Assembly (NCBI GenBank): GCA_040255585.1
Contig: JBDZVI010000002.1
Location: 30,363-94,362 of the forward strand
Length of the DNA: 64,000 bases
Direction: 5' to 3'
DNA from: JAAYYF01 sp040255585
GTDB taxonomy: Bacteria > Deinococcota > Deinococci > Deinococcales > Trueperaceae
Made by a program: the position numbers and the translations under genes. A model generated the notes under the pieces. It was not told where the DNA came from, searched no databases, and saw nothing but the letters and a program-made list of their open reading frames with translations. Of this stretch, positions 26,690-35,037 are shown one piece after another (positions within the stretch are counted from its first letter, which is position 1; every line of letters starts with the position of its first letter).

Positions 26690-27610
26690 ATGACCCTCCA
26701 TGCCGACGAACTCCCGATCGACGACGCGCTGGTGCGGTCCCTGGTCGACCGCGACCTGCCCGAGTACGCGGGCAGGACGTTGACGCCGTTGGGCACGTCC
26801 GGCTCGACCAACGCGTTGTTCCGGCTGGGCGACGACCTGCTGGTCCGGCTGCCCAGGCAGCCCGGCGCCGGCGCGAGTGTCCTCAAGGAGGCCCACCTAG
26901 CGCCGCTGCTGGCGCGGGCCCTCCCCGTGGCGGTGCCCGAAGTGGTGGCTGTCGGCAACCCTGGCTTCGGTTATACGGAGCACTGGTCGGTGACCCGGTG
27001 GCTGGGTGGCGAGCATCCGCGCCGAGCCGAGCCGGGCAAGCCGGCCAGGAGCGAGCGCTTGGGCCTCGCGGAAGACCTCGCGACCGTGGTCCTCGCCTTA
27101 CGCGCCATCGACGCCCCCGACGTGGTGGGAGACGATCTGCGCTGGTATCGGGGCGGTGCGCTGGGCGACTTCGACGCTGCCGTGCGCCAGTACCTGGAAC
27201 TGTGCCGGGGCATCCCAGGCCTAGACCTGGACCTGGCTAGGGCCGAGACCATATGGGACGAGGCTCTGATGCTACCCGGCGCCGCCGAGCCCGGCCCGGA
27301 TCGCTGGTACCACGGCGACCTCGTCGCGGAGAACCTGCTGGTGGCCGACGGCCGCATAGCGGCTGTGTTGGACCTCGGCTCGGTCTCTATCGGCGACCCG
27401 ACCGTCGACCTTCATGGCGCTTGGGAGGTCCTTGACGGGCCGGCGCGCGCGGCGTTCGCCGCGCGGCTGGGCGTCAGCGAGGCCGAGTGGTTGCGCGGGC
27501 GGGCGTGGGCGCTGGGGATCGCGCTCGGTGCGCTGTCTTACTACTGGGACAGCATGCCCGGTCGTCGAGACGATCGGTTGGCGATGGCGCGGAACGTGCT
27601 TGGCGACTGA
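26690..27610 (+). CDS. Aminoglycoside phosphotransferase-family kinase
   Basis: A 306-residue APH/choline-kinase-fold protein that would phosphorylate a small molecule with ATP. It has the nucleotide Lys region (TNALFRLGDDLLVRLPRQPGA), the catalytic loop WYHGDLVAENLLV (HGDxxxxN, Asp as base) and a metal loop LDLGSVSIGDPTVDL in which the usual IDWG/IDFG is LDLG. The substrate is unknown; many chromosomal members are not resistance enzymes. It starts 5 nt after the toxin gene and may be transcribed with it. Confidence 0.85.
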   Translation: MTLHADELPIDDALVRSLVDRDLPEYAGRTLTPLGTSGSTNALFRLGDDLLVRLPRQPGAGASVLKEAHLAPLLARALPVAVPEVVAVGNPGFGYTEHWSVTRWLGGEHPRRAEPGKPARSERLGLAEDLATVVLALRAIDAPDVVGDDLRWYRGGALGDFDAAVRQYLELCRGIPGLDLDLARAETIWDEALMLPGAAEPGPDRWYHGDLVAENLLVADGRIAAVLDLGSVSIGDPTVDLHGAWEVLDGPARAAFAARLGVSEAEWLRGRAWALGIALGALSYYWDSMPGRRDDRLAMARNVLGD

Positions 27611-27737
27611 CGCCTGGCAGCGTGATCTCGTCACCGAGCTATGACCGAGCTTCCTTGCTGACGGTTGGCGCCTGGTTGGCTTAAGCGCTGCTCGGACGCT
27701 CCACGGAGCCCGGTAGTGCGACGCTGCCAAATTGCCA

Positions 27738-27962
27738 CTACCAAGCCTCTTCAGTGAGTCCGTCTGAAAGCGTGACCTCCCAGCTCGGGTCGATCTCGCC
27801 GGCCGTTTCCGTGTAGATTCTCTCGAGTTCTTGCTCCCTGAGCAAAGTCAAGGCGCGCTGCACGACCTCGGACTTGGTCTTCAAGGCGTGCTCGCGTTTG
27901 TATGACTCGACGAAGCTGGCGACGGATTCAGGAACCGATACCGAGAGCTTCCGTGGATTCAT
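27738..27962 (-). CDS. Ribbon-helix-helix antitoxin-like protein without a toxin
   Basis: A 74-residue protein. KLSVSVPESVASFVESYKREHALKTKSEVVQRAL (in two blocks) is a ribbon-helix-helix DNA-binding domain, and the acidic tail (ETAGEIDPSWEVTLSDGLTEEAW) resembles the toxin-binding end of CopG/MazE-type antitoxins. The 127 bp downstream, where a MazF or ParE gene would be expected, show no coding frame that I can match. It may be an orphan antitoxin or a stand-alone regulator. Confidence 0.7.
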   Translation of the reverse strand: MNPRKLSVSVPESVASFVESYKREHALKTKSEVVQRALTLLREQELERIYTETAGEIDPSWEVTLSDGLTEEAW

Positions 27963-28111
27963 TCCCTAGATCATGCGACGGCACGGAGCTACCTGGCGGC
28001 GGAAGACGCCGCCAAGGCTTCCCGACGCTGCCGGTGATCAGCCCTCCCGGCGGGAGAGTCGCCCCTGCGTACAAAAGGGCGCACGTGCGTTGGTGGGCGA
28101 TCCGCGTGCGG
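27963..28111. other. Gap with two GC-rich hairpins after the DUF2892 gene
   Basis: No gene is seen. A hairpin with a 7-bp stem and 5-nt loop lies at 27995-28013 (GGCGGCG / CGCCGCC), and a smaller one with a 5-bp stem near 28044-28056 (CTCCC / GGGAG). Neither is followed by a T-run on the minus strand, so they are weak terminator candidates for the leftward DUF2892 gene. Confidence 0.35.
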
Positions 28112-28339
28112 CTAGCCGGCCCTATTCGCTGCCCTGAACGCCTTGCCGTTCATCGGCCGACCGACGAGCGGGCCAAGCAGACAGACGTCCAGCGCTCCGG
28201 CCAGCACGAACACGACACCGACGCCGGCGAGGACCAACGCCCACCCGCCGGTGAGGGCGCCTAACAAGATCAGTGCCGCGCCGAGGATCATGCGTGCCCA
28301 GCGGCCTGCCGGTGAACCGAGGAAGTCTAGGATGCCCAT
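28112..28339 (-). CDS. DUF2892-like small membrane protein
   Basis: A 75-residue protein with a short amphipathic start (MGILDFLGSPAGRWARM) and two hydrophobic helices (about 17-34 and 36-57), as in the DUF2892 family (the membrane part of YgaP-like rhodaneses). Such proteins often accompany sulfurtransferases and persulfide or copper sensors. The SD AGGAGAG is 5 nt before the ATG. A perfect palindrome of CsoR/CstR type lies about 80 bp upstream, so control by such a regulator is likely; no regulator gene is in the window. Confidence 0.7.
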   Translation of the reverse strand: MGILDFLGSPAGRWARMILGAALILLGALTGGWALVLAGVGVVFVLAGALDVCLLGPLVGRPMNGKAFRAANRAG

Positions 28340-28418
28340 GTCGCTCTCCTAATCCCAAGCTGATCTCGCGTGCTGGCGGCGCCGAGGGCTTGGCCCCTCG
28401 GTGCCGCGCACGCTACGG

Positions 28419-28442
28419 CAATATACCCCACCGGGTATATTG
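28419..28442. promoter_or_regulatory. Perfect palindrome resembling a CsoR/CstR operator
   Basis: Two perfect 10-bp arms, CAATATACCC (28419-28428) and GGGTATATTG (28433-28442), around CACC. The ATACCC/GGGTAT core is the kind of sequence bound by the CsoR/RcnR/CstR family. It lies upstream of the DUF2892 gene and 47 bp beyond the stop of the antiporter gene. As an RNA hairpin it lacks a following T-run, so an operator is more likely than a terminator. Confidence 0.7.
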
Positions 28443-28489
28443 AGAACCAACGAGCGTACTAGGTGATGGAGCCCACGGTTCGAAGGTTT

Positions 28490-29746
28490 CTAGAAGAACC
28501 GGAACGCCGCGGCGGCAACCAGCGTAGGTAGCAACGCCGCCGATACCAGGCCGAGCGGGTTGACGGTGCCGCCATCGAGGTACTTACGTAGGATGGCGCC
28601 GCCGGCCGGGTTGGGAGCGTTGGCGATGAGGGTGAGCCCGCCGCCGGTCACCGCCCCAGCCACGAGCGCGTACTTGAACTCCTCCGACAGACCCTGCACG
28701 AGCGAGCCAAGGTAGGTGAGGGCAGCGTTATCTGTGAAGGCGGTGAGCGCGGTGGCGCCGAAGAACACTTGGTCTGCCGTCATGCGGGTGAGCAGTGGCT
28801 GGAGCCACCAGGACTGCATGCCGCCGAGCACGACGAGGCCGGCCAGGAAGAACGCGACCAGCAGGCCCTCGCGCAGGATGAGGCGGTCGTGATGCCGTTC
28901 GTAGGCGCTGGCCACGCCTAGGAACAGGAGAAAGATGCCCATGAACATGGCTGGATGATGGGCGAAGACGACGACCCCGGCCAGGAAGGCGATGTGGGTG
29001 ATCACGAGAGGGAGCGGCACGGGGTTCGCGTGGGAGCCGGAGGTTGGTGCCAGCCGCCTGAGTTCCTTGCGGAACAACAGCGTGGCACCGGCCGCGTTCA
29101 CAAGGACGGCTATGGCGGCCTTCCAGCCGAAGTGGCCGAGCATGAAGTTCAGATCCCAGCCCCACGTGCCGGACACCATGAGCACTGGCGGAGCGGCGAA
29201 GTTGGTCAGCGTGCCACCGATCGAGACGTTGACGAACAGCACGCCGAGGGTGGCGTACTTGAGGCGGTTCGAGATCTGCCGGGCGAACAGGCTGTTGGCC
29301 AGGACCAGCGCCGCCAAGGTCATGGCGGCTGGCTCCGTGATGAAGGAGCCCAGCAGCGGTACCACGGAGAGAACGACGAAGTAGAGGCCGGCGCTGCCGG
29401 GTAGCGGGAGCGCTCGTGACAGAAGCCGTACGAGACGCATGGCCGTTTGGATGATAGGTCGCGTTCCGGCGATGACCATGATCGCGAAGACGAACATCGG
29501 CTCTGTGAAGTTGCGTGAGTCTATGTACTCCGTCGCGGCCTTGGTTCCTTCGGTCGCGACGAACGCCACGACGAGCACCATCGCCCAGAAGCCGAAGACC
29601 ACCTCGACCTCGCCGAGCAGGTGCCACACCCCGGCGTGACGAGGGTTGGAGCGCTCCAGGCGCGAGAACACCTGAGCGGAGAACGTGTGCAGTATCGCGA
29701 CACCGAACAGAGCGGCGGCGATCAGCTCGATCGTGGCGGGAGTCAT
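28490..29746 (-). CDS. Putative Na+/H+ antiporter (DUF1646-type)
   Basis: A 418-residue protein with about eleven hydrophobic helices. It matches the putative Na+/H+ antiporter family related to the arsenite/citrate ion-transporter superfamily; the conserved blocks are FITEPAAMTLAALVLANSLF, GGTLTNFAAPPVLMV and TAFTDNAALTYLGSLV, the last two lying in re-entrant regions where Asn, Asp and Thr line the ion path. Direction and ion are inferred from the family. No neighbour explains its role; no SD is evident, and a TAAGGT hexamer sits about 31 nt before the ATG. Confidence 0.8.
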   Translation of the reverse strand: MTPATIELIAAALFGVAILHTFSAQVFSRLERSNPRHAGVWHLLGEVEVVFGFWAMVLVVAFVATEGTKAATEYIDSRNFTEPMFVFAIMVIAGTRPIIQTAMRLVRLLSRALPLPGSAGLYFVVLSVVPLLGSFITEPAAMTLAALVLANSLFARQISNRLKYATLGVLFVNVSIGGTLTNFAAPPVLMVSGTWGWDLNFMLGHFGWKAAIAVLVNAAGATLLFRKELRRLAPTSGSHANPVPLPLVITHIAFLAGVVVFAHHPAMFMGIFLLFLGVASAYERHHDRLILREGLLVAFFLAGLVVLGGMQSWWLQPLLTRMTADQVFFGATALTAFTDNAALTYLGSLVQGLSEEFKYALVAGAVTGGGLTLIANAPNPAGGAILRKYLDGGTVNPLGLVSAALLPTLVAAAAFRFF

Positions 29747-29883
29747 GGCTGAGGGTCCGTCACGGCGGTCGACCTTACCATCCGAGGCATGGGTCCAAGG
29801 TCCTCGCGCAACGCGGCTGCCGAAGCCGGGGAGACTCTAGAGATCGCCTCTCAGGCTCCGGGACCCTCCTGCTCCGGGGGCGC

Positions 29884-31830
29884 TTATGCCCCCTCCTGCC
29901 GCAACTGGTCCACCACGCCCCTGTCCTCCAACGTGCTCGTGTCCCCGATCAGTTCCTGGCCCGTCGCCACGCTGCGCAGGAAGCGCCGCATGATCTTGCC
30001 GGAGCGGGTCTTTGGCAGGGCGTCGGCGAAGCGCACCTCGTCGGGGCGGGCGATGGCGCCGATCTCGGCGGCCACGTGCTTGCGGAGCTCCTCGCGGAGC
30101 TTGTCGGTCGCCTCGAAGCCCTTCTCGAGGGTGACGAACGCCACGATGCCCTGGCCCTTCAGCTCGTCCGGACGGCCGACCACGGCCGCTTCGGCCACGG
30201 CGGGGTGCGAGACGAGCGCCGACTCGACCTCCATGGTGCCGAGCCGGTGGCCGGACACGTTCACGACGTCGTCCACGCGGCCCATGACCCAGAAGTAGCC
30301 GTCGGCGTCGCGGCGCGCGCCGTCGCCCGAGAAGTACACGTGCGGGACCTCGCCCCAGTACTGGTTGCGGTAGCGGTCGTCGTCGCCGTACACGGTGCGC
30401 AGCATGCCCGGCCAGGGGCGGCGCATGACGAGGTAGCCACCCTGGTCGACGCCCGTCTCGTTGCCGTCGGCGTCGACCACCGCCGCGTCGACCCCGAAGA
30501 GTGGCAGCCCAGCCGAGCCCGGCTTCGTGGCGTGCACGCCCGGGATGGTCGAGATCATGATGGCGCCCGTCTCCGTCTGCCACCAGGTATCGACGATCGG
30601 GCAACGGTCGCCGCCGATCACGCGGCGGTACCACATCCACGCTTCCGGGTTGATGGGCTCCCCGACGGTGCCGATGAGGCGCAGGCTCGAGAGGTCGTGC
30701 TTCTCGGGGTACTCGCGGCCCAGCTTGATGAACGCGCGGATGGCCGTGGGGGCCGTGTAGAACACGCTCACGCGGTAGCGCTCGATCATCTCCCAGAACC
30801 GGTCGGGCGCCGGGTAGGTGGGGTTGCCCTCGTACATGACCTGCGTGGCCCCGTTGGACATGAGGCCGTAGACGACGTACGAGTGGCCCGTCACCCAGCC
30901 GATGTCGGCGGTGCACCAGAAGATGTCGTTGTCGCGCAGGTCGAAGACGTACCGCGACGTGAGGGACGTGTGGACTAGGTAGCCGCCCGTCGAGTGCAGG
31001 ACGCCCTTCGGCTTGCCGGTGGAGCCCGACGTGTAGAGGATGTACGCGGGGTGCTCGGCGTCGACGGGCACGGCCTCGCACTCGTCGGAGGCGCCCTGCA
31101 TCAGCTCGTGGTACCACTCGTCGCGCCCGGCCTCCATGTCGATCGGGTTCTCCGCGCGCCGTACGACGATCACGTGCTTCACGCTCGGGGCGGAGGCGAG
31201 CGCCTCGTCGACCGCCGGCTTGAGCGGCAGCACGGCGCCACGGCGGAAGCCGCCGTCGGCCGTGATGACGACGCTGGCCTGGGCGTCGTTGATGCGGTCC
31301 GACAGGGCGTGCGAGGAGAAGCCGCCGAACACGACGGAGTGCGGGGCGCCGATGCGCGCGCACGCGAGCATGGCGACGACCGCCTCGGGGATCATCGGCA
31401 TGTAGATGGCCACACGGTCGCCCGTCCTCACGCCCTTGCCCTTGAGGACGTTGGCGAAGCGCTTCACCTCGGTGAGCATCTGGCCGTAAGTGATGGTGCG
31501 CTTGTCGCCCGGCTCGCCCTCCCAGAAGAACGCGACCTTGTTGGCCTTGCCCTCGTTCACCTGGCGGTCGAGGCAGTCGTACGCGAGGTTCGTCTTGCCG
31601 TTCACGAACCACTTGACGTGCGGCTCGTTCCACTCGCGCACTTGCGTCCACGGCTCGAACCAGTGGTGGCGCTTGGCGGCCTCGCCCCAGAACGTCTCCG
31701 GGTCGTCGAGCGATTGGCGATAGAGGCGCTCGTACTCGGTGGCGTCGTTCAGCAGGGCGGCGCGCTGGAAGGCCTTGGGCGGCTGGAACTCGCGCGCCTC
31801 TTGCAGGACGGATTCGATGGTGTCTGCCAT
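29884..31830 (-). CDS. acs: Acetyl-CoA synthetase
   Basis: Activates acetate to acetyl-CoA through acetyl-AMP. The 648-residue protein is the usual length. Visible are the adenylation loop YTSGSTGKPKGVLHSTGGY, the core VDTWWQTETGAIM, the hinge GRVDDVVNVSGHRLGT and the C-terminal PKTRSGKIMRR, whose Lys is the acetylation switch in known Acs enzymes. ATG 31830 has a GGGAGG SD; an in-frame upstream extension of 48 residues is rejected as arginine-rich and unlike the family. Monocistronic. Confidence 0.96.
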   Translation of the reverse strand: MADTIESVLQEAREFQPPKAFQRAALLNDATEYERLYRQSLDDPETFWGEAAKRHHWFEPWTQVREWNEPHVKWFVNGKTNLAYDCLDRQVNEGKANKVAFFWEGEPGDKRTITYGQMLTEVKRFANVLKGKGVRTGDRVAIYMPMIPEAVVAMLACARIGAPHSVVFGGFSSHALSDRINDAQASVVITADGGFRRGAVLPLKPAVDEALASAPSVKHVIVVRRAENPIDMEAGRDEWYHELMQGASDECEAVPVDAEHPAYILYTSGSTGKPKGVLHSTGGYLVHTSLTSRYVFDLRDNDIFWCTADIGWVTGHSYVVYGLMSNGATQVMYEGNPTYPAPDRFWEMIERYRVSVFYTAPTAIRAFIKLGREYPEKHDLSSLRLIGTVGEPINPEAWMWYRRVIGGDRCPIVDTWWQTETGAIMISTIPGVHATKPGSAGLPLFGVDAAVVDADGNETGVDQGGYLVMRRPWPGMLRTVYGDDDRYRNQYWGEVPHVYFSGDGARRDADGYFWVMGRVDDVVNVSGHRLGTMEVESALVSHPAVAEAAVVGRPDELKGQGIVAFVTLEKGFEATDKLREELRKHVAAEIGAIARPDEVRFADALPKTRSGKIMRRFLRSVATGQELIGDTSTLEDRGVVDQLRQEGA

Positions 31831-32017
31831 GGGTCCTCCCGGATCATGGAGTCTGCGGCGTGGCGTTCTTGTGTGAGCGTAGCGCGCGCCTGACAGTGGT
31901 CCTGTTCGTCGTCGTGGAGCATAGCCCAGCGGCGGGTGCGTGGCAAACGCCGTAACGTACCGTGCGCGGGCCACTGGGCAGGCTCCTCGCGCGGCGGCCT
32001 GCGCCTGTGCGTGCCGG
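31831..32017. other. Intergenic region between trkH and acs
   Basis: No coding sequence is supported. The acs SD lies at its left end. On the minus strand a TACGCT hexamer (31882-31877) could be the acs -10, giving a leader of about 40 nt; no -35 is visible. Confidence 0.35.
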
Positions 32018-33517
32018 TCAGTTCCGCCGTCGCCGCGGCAGCTGCCACCACCCCGGGGTGAAGATCACGAACACCGTCACCACCTCGAGGCGCCCCGCGC
32101 ACATCACGAACATGAGCACGAGTTTGCCGAGGGCGGGCAGGTGCTCCAGTTCGCCGATGGGGGCGAAGCCGTTGAGCCCCGGCCCAGTGTTGCCCAACGA
32201 AGCGATGGCCGTGCTGAAGGCGGCAGTGAAGTCGGCCCCTAGGAACACCAGCACTATGGCCGTGAACGCGAACAGCCCCACGTATAGGGTAAGGAACGCC
32301 GCGACGGCCCGCAGGGCGTCCTCGGGGATGATGCGGCCGCCGATGCGGATCGGCATGACGGCGCGCGGATGCAGCGCCCGCCGCACTTCGCGGCCCGTGA
32401 TCTTGGCGATCATCAGCCAGCGCAGCACCTTCACCCCACCGCTGGCGGAGCCGGCGCTGCCTCCTACGAACATGAGCGCGAGGAGCACGGCTTGCGCCGG
32501 CGTGCCCCAGGTCCGGTAGTCGAGGGAGGCGAAACCGGCCGTGACGACCATGCTGGTGGCCTGAAAGAGCCCGTGCCGGATCGCGTCGAGAGGCGCGAGG
32601 TCCTCCCCGAGCAGCAGCACGGCGAGCAATGCCCCGGAGACGAGCTGGATGGCGAGGTAGACGCGGAACTCGGTGTCGCGCAGCATGTTGCGCTTGCGAC
32701 CTGTCAGGGTGCCGTAGACGAGGAAGAAGCTCGTGCCGGATAGGAACATGAAGATGACGGCGATCCACTGGGCAGCCGCGCCGTAACCGATGAAACTCTC
32801 GGCGTTGGGGCTGAACCCTCCGGCCGCCAACGTCCCGAGCGCGTGGGCGACGGCGTCGAACGTCCCCATGCCAGTCAGGTAGTAGGCGATGGAGCACACG
32901 AGCGTGAGGGCCGTGTACAGCCCTACGACCGCCATCGCCGTCTGCCGCAGTTTGGGTGTCAGGCGCTCCTCTTGCGGGCTAGGCACTTCGGCGTTGAAGA
33001 GTTGTCGACCCGCGATGGCGAGCTGCGGGAAGACGGCGAGGAAGAGCACGAGGATGCCGACGCCACCGACCCATTGCGTCAAAGCGCGCCACAGCATCAG
33101 TGAGGGCGCCACGGCGGAGAAATCCGTGATGGTGGTGGCGCCGGTGGTGGTGAAGCCACTGACGGACTCGAACGCGGCATCGAGCAGCGACATGTGGTGG
33201 CCGAGCGCGTACGGTAGTGCGCCGAGCGCCGGCAGCACCACCCATGAGAGCATCACGGCAGCCAGGGCTTCGCGGCGGCTGGGTTCGGCATCGGCGCTGC
33301 CGGCGCTGCGCAGCCACCAGCCCAGCGGCACGCCGACCACGACGACGGCCATGAAGCCGAGCGCCGGCTGGCGGTCTATCAACGCGTATACGGAGAAGAC
33401 GGCGGCGGCCACGCTGAGCGCCTGAACACCCGTTCCAAGCACATACGGCAGGAACCGTCCTCGACTCCCGCCCGGTCGCGTTGTCCGGGCCGGCGACAGC
33501 CTGACGGGCGGGATCAA
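32018..33517 (-). CDS. TrkH-family potassium transporter, second copy
   Basis: K+-translocating membrane subunit, 499 residues, with the four-fold M1-P-M2 layout of TrkH. The first filter loop is SGFTTTGATTITDFS and a later one LGNTGPGL, supplying the filter glycines. It ends in RLEVVTVFVIFTPGWW, almost the same as the copy next to it. Translation starts at TTG 33517, overlapping the stop of the first trkH by 4 nt (TTGA). With trkA and the first trkH it forms one operon. A tandem duplication is the simplest origin. Confidence 0.93.
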   Translation of the reverse strand: MIPPVRLSPARTTRPGGSRGRFLPYVLGTGVQALSVAAAVFSVYALIDRQPALGFMAVVVVGVPLGWWLRSAGSADAEPSRREALAAVMLSWVVLPALGALPYALGHHMSLLDAAFESVSGFTTTGATTITDFSAVAPSLMLWRALTQWVGGVGILVLFLAVFPQLAIAGRQLFNAEVPSPQEERLTPKLRQTAMAVVGLYTALTLVCSIAYYLTGMGTFDAVAHALGTLAAGGFSPNAESFIGYGAAAQWIAVIFMFLSGTSFFLVYGTLTGRKRNMLRDTEFRVYLAIQLVSGALLAVLLLGEDLAPLDAIRHGLFQATSMVVTAGFASLDYRTWGTPAQAVLLALMFVGGSAGSASGGVKVLRWLMIAKITGREVRRALHPRAVMPIRIGGRIIPEDALRAVAAFLTLYVGLFAFTAIVLVFLGADFTAAFSTAIASLGNTGPGLNGFAPIGELEHLPALGKLVLMFVMCAGRLEVVTVFVIFTPGWWQLPRRRRN

Positions 33518-35037
33518 CTCGCCGCCTTCCTGACCATGCTCGCCGCCTCATCGTGGCTCCGGTCGCGCCAAGGCGTAGACGCGCGTCTGTGCGGCGGTCT
33601 CCACCACCCTGGCGTGAAGATCACGAACACGGTCACCACCTCGAGGCGTCCTGCGTACATCACGAAGGTGAGCACGCCACGGCTGATCGGGTGTAAGTCG
33701 GCGAAGCTCGCCATCGGACCGATGCTCTCCAAGCCCGGCCCCACGTTGCCAAGGCAGGAGATCGCGGCCGTGAACGCCACCACGAAGTCGGCCCCTAGCA
33801 CGACCAGGATCAGGGTCGTAACCGCGAACAGCCCGATATAGAGGGTGAGGAACGCCGCAACGGCGCGCACCACCTCCTCTGACACGGTGCGTGCGCCTAC
33901 CCTCACAGGGAGCACGGCGCGCGGGTGGAGGGCGCGGATCAACTCGCGTGCCGTGCTCTTGGCGATGACGATCCAGCGAACGACCTTCACGCCACCACTG
34001 GCCGAGCCGGCGCAGCCGCCCACGAACATCAGGACCACGAGCACCATCTGGGCAGGCAGAGACCACAGTGCGAAATCGGCGGAGGCGAAGCCCGTGCTGG
34101 TCAGGATGCTCGCCACCTGGAACAAGGAGTGTCGGACCGCGTCCAAGGGCGGATAACTGTCCACCAGTAGCAGCGTGAGCACGCCGCTCGCCGCCAGGAG
34201 TATGGCCGCGTAGGTCCGGAGCTCGGCATCGCGAAGGAGGTCGCGCGGCCGTCCGGTGGCGGCGCGGTAGAGCAGCGCGAAGTTGGCGCCGGCGAAGAAC
34301 ATGAACAGGATGGCGACCCATTCCATGGCGCTGTTCTCGAACCCGGCGAAGCTGAGCCCGTTTGGGCTGAAGCCTCCCGCGGCCAGCGTGGTGAGTGCGT
34401 GGGCGATGGCGTCGTAGGAGCCCATCCCTGCCACTCCGTAACCGACCGCGCAGGCGAGCGTGAGCGCCGAGTAGACGCCAAGGACCGCTACCGCCGTGTT
34501 CCTTAGCCGTGGGGTGAGGCGCTCCTCGGTCGGCCCGGGCGCCTCGGTGAAGAAGAGCTGCCGCCCGGCGATGGCCAGTTGCGGGAAAACGGCGATGAAC
34601 AGCACCAGGATGCCGATGCCGCCCACCCATTGCGACAAGGCGCGCCACATGAAGAGCGCCTTCCCGAACGCGGAGAAGTCCGTCAGGACCGTGGCTCCCG
34701 TGGTAGTGAACCCGCTCATGGACTCGAAGATGGCGTTCAGTGCGGACATGCCGCCATCGATGACGTACGGTGCGGCGGCGAGCGCCGGCAGCAGGAGCCA
34801 GGACGTCAGTACGGCTACGAGCGCTTCGCGGCGGCTCGGCTCCGCACCGCTACGGCCCCGGCTTCGTAATACCCACCCGGCCACGAGCCCCAGGACGGCG
34901 GTGGCCGCGAAGCCTAGACAGCGCTCGTGCAGCAGCAGCGCGTAGCCGGTGAAAGCCGCGGCGCCTAGGGCTAGGGCGAGCAGGCCCGCCCCGAGGACAT
35001 ACGGGACGAACCGCCCCCGGACGCTGCCGTCGGACAT
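33514..35037 (-). CDS. TrkH-family potassium transporter, first copy
   Basis: K+ transporter subunit of 507 residues, paralogous along its whole length to the next gene. Filter loops include SGFTTTGATVLTDFS and LGNVGPGL. The ATG at 35037 shares one base with the trkA stop (TGATG), so the start is placed there and not at the in-frame GTG/ATG further upstream. The two TrkH proteins differ mainly in extramembrane loops and could form homo- or heterodimers gated by the same TrkA ring. Confidence 0.93.
   Translation of the reverse strand: MSDGSVRGRFVPYVLGAGLLALALGAAAFTGYALLLHERCLGFAATAVLGLVAGWVLRSRGRSGAEPSRREALVAVLTSWLLLPALAAAPYVIDGGMSALNAIFESMSGFTTTGATVLTDFSAFGKALFMWRALSQWVGGIGILVLFIAVFPQLAIAGRQLFFTEAPGPTEERLTPRLRNTAVAVLGVYSALTLACAVGYGVAGMGSYDAIAHALTTLAAGGFSPNGLSFAGFENSAMEWVAILFMFFAGANFALLYRAATGRPRDLLRDAELRTYAAILLAASGVLTLLLVDSYPPLDAVRHSLFQVASILTSTGFASADFALWSLPAQMVLVVLMFVGGCAGSASGGVKVVRWIVIAKSTARELIRALHPRAVLPVRVGARTVSEEVVRAVAAFLTLYIGLFAVTTLILVVLGADFVVAFTAAISCLGNVGPGLESIGPMASFADLHPISRGVLTFVMYAGRLEVVTVFVIFTPGWWRPPHRRASTPWRDRSHDEAASMVRKAAS

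Noticed and set aside
26690..27610. Antibiotic-resistance gene
   Set aside because: The APH fold is clear but the substrate is not; no transposon or integron sequence surrounds it, so resistance is not supported.
27272..27730. Possible toxin frame downstream of the RHH antitoxin
   Set aside because: Most of it is antisense to the aminoglycoside phosphotransferase-like gene, and its N-terminus does not resemble MazF, ParE or other toxins.
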